The notes below the pieces were generated by a model. That model searched no databases. It was not told the origin of the DNA and saw nothing but the letters and a program-made list of their open reading frames with translations. Positions 61,986 through 64,000 of a stretch of 64,000 nt of DNA are shown here, one piece after another; the stretch's first letter is position 1; the number at the start of each line of letters is the position of its first letter. Source of the DNA: VXMO01 sp034422835 (lineage in GTDB: Bacteria; Chloroflexota; Dehalococcoidia; UBA6926); contig DAOUJJ010000018.1 in the NCBI GenBank assembly GCA_034422835.1, positions 85,489 through 149,488 on the forward strand, written 5' to 3'. The position numbers and the translations under genes are program-made.

Positions 61986-63650
61986 ATGACCAGACGGGCG
62001 GTCGCTATGGCGGCCTTGGGCGTGCTGATCGCCGCGCTCTTGATGGCGACCATCATATCCTCGGCGGCGCTTGCGTTGGTCGGGACGTGGTATGCGTGGT
62101 CAGAGTCTGGTGAGGACCTCTCCTGGGCCCTCGTCTTGGCGGCATCGGTCCTAGTAGTGGGTTTGCCGTTATTGGCGATGTGGTGGCTGGCAGGCCGCTT
62201 CCCAAGTACACGCCACAGAAAGGCAAGCCTAGCAGTCCTGATCACCGCACTCTTGATGGCGGCTGTCATATTCTCGGCGAGGATTGCGCTGGGCGGTCTG
62301 GACGGTTGGGTTAGTGATTACCGGTGGAGTAGTAATTACTGGCCGTGGTGGGAGATTGTCTATTCGCTCGTCTTCAATTACTTCGTCCTCTTTGTTTATT
62401 CCCTCGCCGCTATTGCGATAGTAGTGGGATTGCCTTCATTGGCGGAATGGTGGCTGGTACGCCGCACCCCAGGTACACGCCGGAGAAAGACAACCGTAAC
62501 AGTGCTGGCCGCGCTGTTCTTGTTGCTTGTCATCAGTGCGCCTGGGGCGGCACCCAACTATGACTGCTGGGGCGGGGCGTTGTCGGCCGACCCCATGCAC
62601 TGCTACGCGCTGGAGGAGGTTGAGCAAGACGGACTCGTCGCGGTGGAGGGCGTCTATCGGGATGATCCCTATATCCGCGTGTTCCTAGACGATGGCGACG
62701 ACAACGAGGATATCTTGTGGACGCTGCACGCCAACCTGGCGGAAAAGGCGCACGAGTTCAGAACGCGCTACCCAAGCCGAATAGCGTACCCTCCGAAATC
62801 CGAGCCGTCCTATTCCTACTGCCGAACGGGGAATAGGGACGACGATGACGGGATGTTTGCATGCATGGTAGAGGAAACATTTATCGAAAGGCAGATGGTG
62901 CCGTGGTCGCGTATCGAGGGAACCATCCTGTTGTACGACGGAGGGGCGAAAGCACGTCTGTCCAGGGGGGGCTGGGCCTCATGGCAGCAGGTGTGGCCGG
63001 CCGTTGTGGGTGGCAGCTCCGGTAGTTCGGACACATTTGACGTGTCGGGCGTTGACCTGGGCAACATCCCCGAAATTGTGTGTGGTCACCCGGAGGGCGT
63101 GTCTGGCCGTGCTTGCCCCTTGTGGCACGAATTCCCCAACCTCGGCCTTGCTGGAGTGCGTGGCGGCGGAAAGACGTTGAGTCCGTTGTATGTGCATCCG
63201 ATATATGTGCAGTTGAAGACCTCCTCAGCTAATGACCCAAGAATAATAGCGGCCGTGAAAAATATATTCTCCGAGTACGAGGAGGAGGAGGCCTTGGTTA
63301 TCATCCCGGTTAAGTACGATCTCGGCGAGTTGTGGAAGTGGACTGTCATACTGAACCGCTTTGCCCTGTCGCCAGGCAATACGATTGGCATTGCACATGC
63401 GGATGTAACCATCAACACTGTGCGCCCGAATGCGGGAGAGTCTGAATTCTCCTTGGTTATGTATCCGGTTGAACGTGTGCGGCCGGCAGAATACGACAAC
63501 CGGCCTGACCATCGGGATACGATTAGGGTTTTCACATATGGTGATCCGCAGCAAGTGGCGGATGTCTTGCCGACGCTCTTGCCCCAGTTGGGTATCCCTG
63601 CCGATGCCGTCGGCATCGTGTACCAGTACGATCACGTCAGGTACGGCTAG
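61986..63650 (+). CDS. Hypothetical protein: repeated N-terminal helices plus large extracytoplasmic domain
   Basis: 554 residues. The first 190 residues hold five hydrophobic helices, including three similar segments after basic turns: VLIAALLMATIISSAALALV, AVLITALLMAAVIFSARIAL and TVLAALFLLLVISAPGAA. These are evidence of internal duplication. Residues 190-554 are soluble with several Cys (DCWGGALSADPMHC; SYCRTGNRDDDDGMFAC; CGHPEGVSGRAC), consistent with an oxidising exterior. The C-terminal 150 residues form a beta/alpha pattern ending VLPTLLPQLGIPADAVGIVY. No known family. It is followed by a family B repeat. Confidence 0.62.
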   Translation: MTRRAVAMAALGVLIAALLMATIISSAALALVGTWYAWSESGEDLSWALVLAASVLVVGLPLLAMWWLAGRFPSTRHRKASLAVLITALLMAAVIFSARIALGGLDGWVSDYRWSSNYWPWWEIVYSLVFNYFVLFVYSLAAIAIVVGLPSLAEWWLVRRTPGTRRRKTTVTVLAALFLLLVISAPGAAPNYDCWGGALSADPMHCYALEEVEQDGLVAVEGVYRDDPYIRVFLDDGDDNEDILWTLHANLAEKAHEFRTRYPSRIAYPPKSEPSYSYCRTGNRDDDDGMFACMVEETFIERQMVPWSRIEGTILLYDGGAKARLSRGGWASWQQVWPAVVGGSSGSSDTFDVSGVDLGNIPEIVCGHPEGVSGRACPLWHEFPNLGLAGVRGGGKTLSPLYVHPIYVQLKTSSANDPRIIAAVKNIFSEYEEEEALVIIPVKYDLGELWKWTVILNRFALSPGNTIGIAHADVTINTVRPNAGESEFSLVMYPVERVRPAEYDNRPDHRDTIRVFTYGDPQQVADVLPTLLPQLGIPADAVGIVYQYDHVRYG

Positions 63651-64000
63651 GTAAGTCCCTATGATTCTATGAAACGGGGAGGCCTCCCCGTTCACCCTGA
63701 GCCTGTCGAAGGGCCCTCCGTCATTCCCGCACTCCCCCCACGTGACACCACCATTTGCACTTCCACGAACACCTGTCCTAAAGTCCCCCACAACAGGTCC
63801 TCCCACGGCGGCGCGACAGCTAGCAGTTGAGCCGTCACCTGTTGCCCCCGGGAGCGCAAAAAGGAGGGCGCTCTCCACATGGGGCGCATCGGTGCCATAA
63901 ACCTTCGGTTTCCCGGCCAGGAAACCACGACGGGTCGCACGCGGCCGCGGAGCGATCAGTGACGGTGGGCTGACGGGAGCCAAAATCGACGGGCGGCAGT
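63651..64000. other. Window end, repeat-rich, no confident gene
   Basis: This 350-base stretch opens with a short GGGGAGGCCTCCCC palindrome (63677-63690). A family B repeat follows at 63691-63714 (TTCACCCTGAGCCTGTCGAA) and a half family A copy at about 63718-63732. Three minus-strand open frames run through the rest, but none has a convincing start or family match. The tail end of a gene lying beyond the window is possible. Confidence 0.55.
63691..63714. repeat. Family B repeat fused to half of family A
   Basis: TTCACCCTGAGCCTGTCGAA followed by GGGC, then CCTCCGTCATTCCCGCACTC, so one family B element directly abuts a truncated family A element. This suggests the two move or accumulate at the same kinds of site. 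Confidence 0.82.

Noticed and set aside
63225..63983. Minus-strand 252-residue frame at the window end
   Set aside because: It translates directly through dispersed repeats (GPFDRLRVNGE) and the antisense of the 554-residue gene; no domain recognised.

Overview
The window is a roughly 60% G+C bacterial chromosome segment that most resembles a Chloroflexota genome of the Dehalococcoidia/SAR202 type. The support is indirect but consistent. There is a 16S rRNA gene standing alone with its own promoter and processing stem, with no 23S or 5S beside it. Several lipoproteins carry Thr-Pro-rich stalks. There is a Rex redox repressor, LiaF-like membrane proteins, and a two-part PntA transhydrogenase. 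The RND pump has lost the domains that dock to an outer-membrane channel, which suits a single-membrane cell. Species cannot be named from sequence reading alone; the complete 16S gene at 26157-27667 would settle placement.

Layout. 1-4600: end of an aspartic-protease-like gene, then pntAA-pntAB-pntB and a first MFS transporter. 4600-9300: a second MFS transporter, an unknown gene, a deletion remnant of a third MFS gene, tRNA-Ser(UGA) and a leucine-rich-repeat (LRR) lipoprotein. 9350-14212: sucC-sucD and an unusually compact RND transporter. 14455-19189: a second LRR lipoprotein, a PIG-L deacetylase whose coding sequence contains a palindromic repeat, a PAC2 protein and two LiaF-like proteins. 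19186-25844: two amidases with a small partner-like gene, a DUF262-DUF1524 (GmrSD-type) defence gene, an enoyl-CoA hydratase and a small HEPN/PaREP1-like protein. 25900-27790: the isolated 16S transcription unit. 27905-30120: two membrane proteins and a PLD-fold protein with zinc ribbons. 30098-34172: a tightly overlapping phage packaging module (terminase, portal, HTH and three small genes) with no capsid or tail genes. 34389-36374: a lipoprotein, rex and a DUF4258-type toxin-antitoxin pair. 36489-45205: a complete F-type ATP synthase operon with two HAD phosphatases inserted between gamma and beta. 45313-53305: a bifunctional nuclease, SbcC behind a degenerate beta-CASP protein, a DUF4349-PKD lipoprotein, a zinc-finger membrane protein and an alpha/beta hydrolase. 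53396-58482: the oxidative pentose phosphate operon gnd-zwf-pgl plus a GH15 glycosidase. 58514-63650: a VapBC pair, a CaCA exchanger, an EamA transporter and two membrane proteins.

How it works together. Energy and redox genes dominate: transhydrogenase and the oxidative pentose phosphate genes make NADPH, succinyl-CoA synthetase feeds the TCA cycle, ATP synthase uses the ion gradient, and Rex senses NADH/NAD+. Between these blocks lie mobile or defence-type pieces: the packaging module, two toxin-antitoxin pairs, the DUF262 gene, LRR proteins and three families of small palindromic repeats scattered in intergenic DNA. One repeat copy sits in frame inside a gene.

Most confident and most unusual: the solo 16S unit with a near-perfect 30-nt flanking stem, the capsid-less packaging operon with an intact promoter, the docking-domain-less RND pump, the metal-site-degenerate beta-CASP protein paired with SbcC, and the HAD pair embedded in the atp operon.
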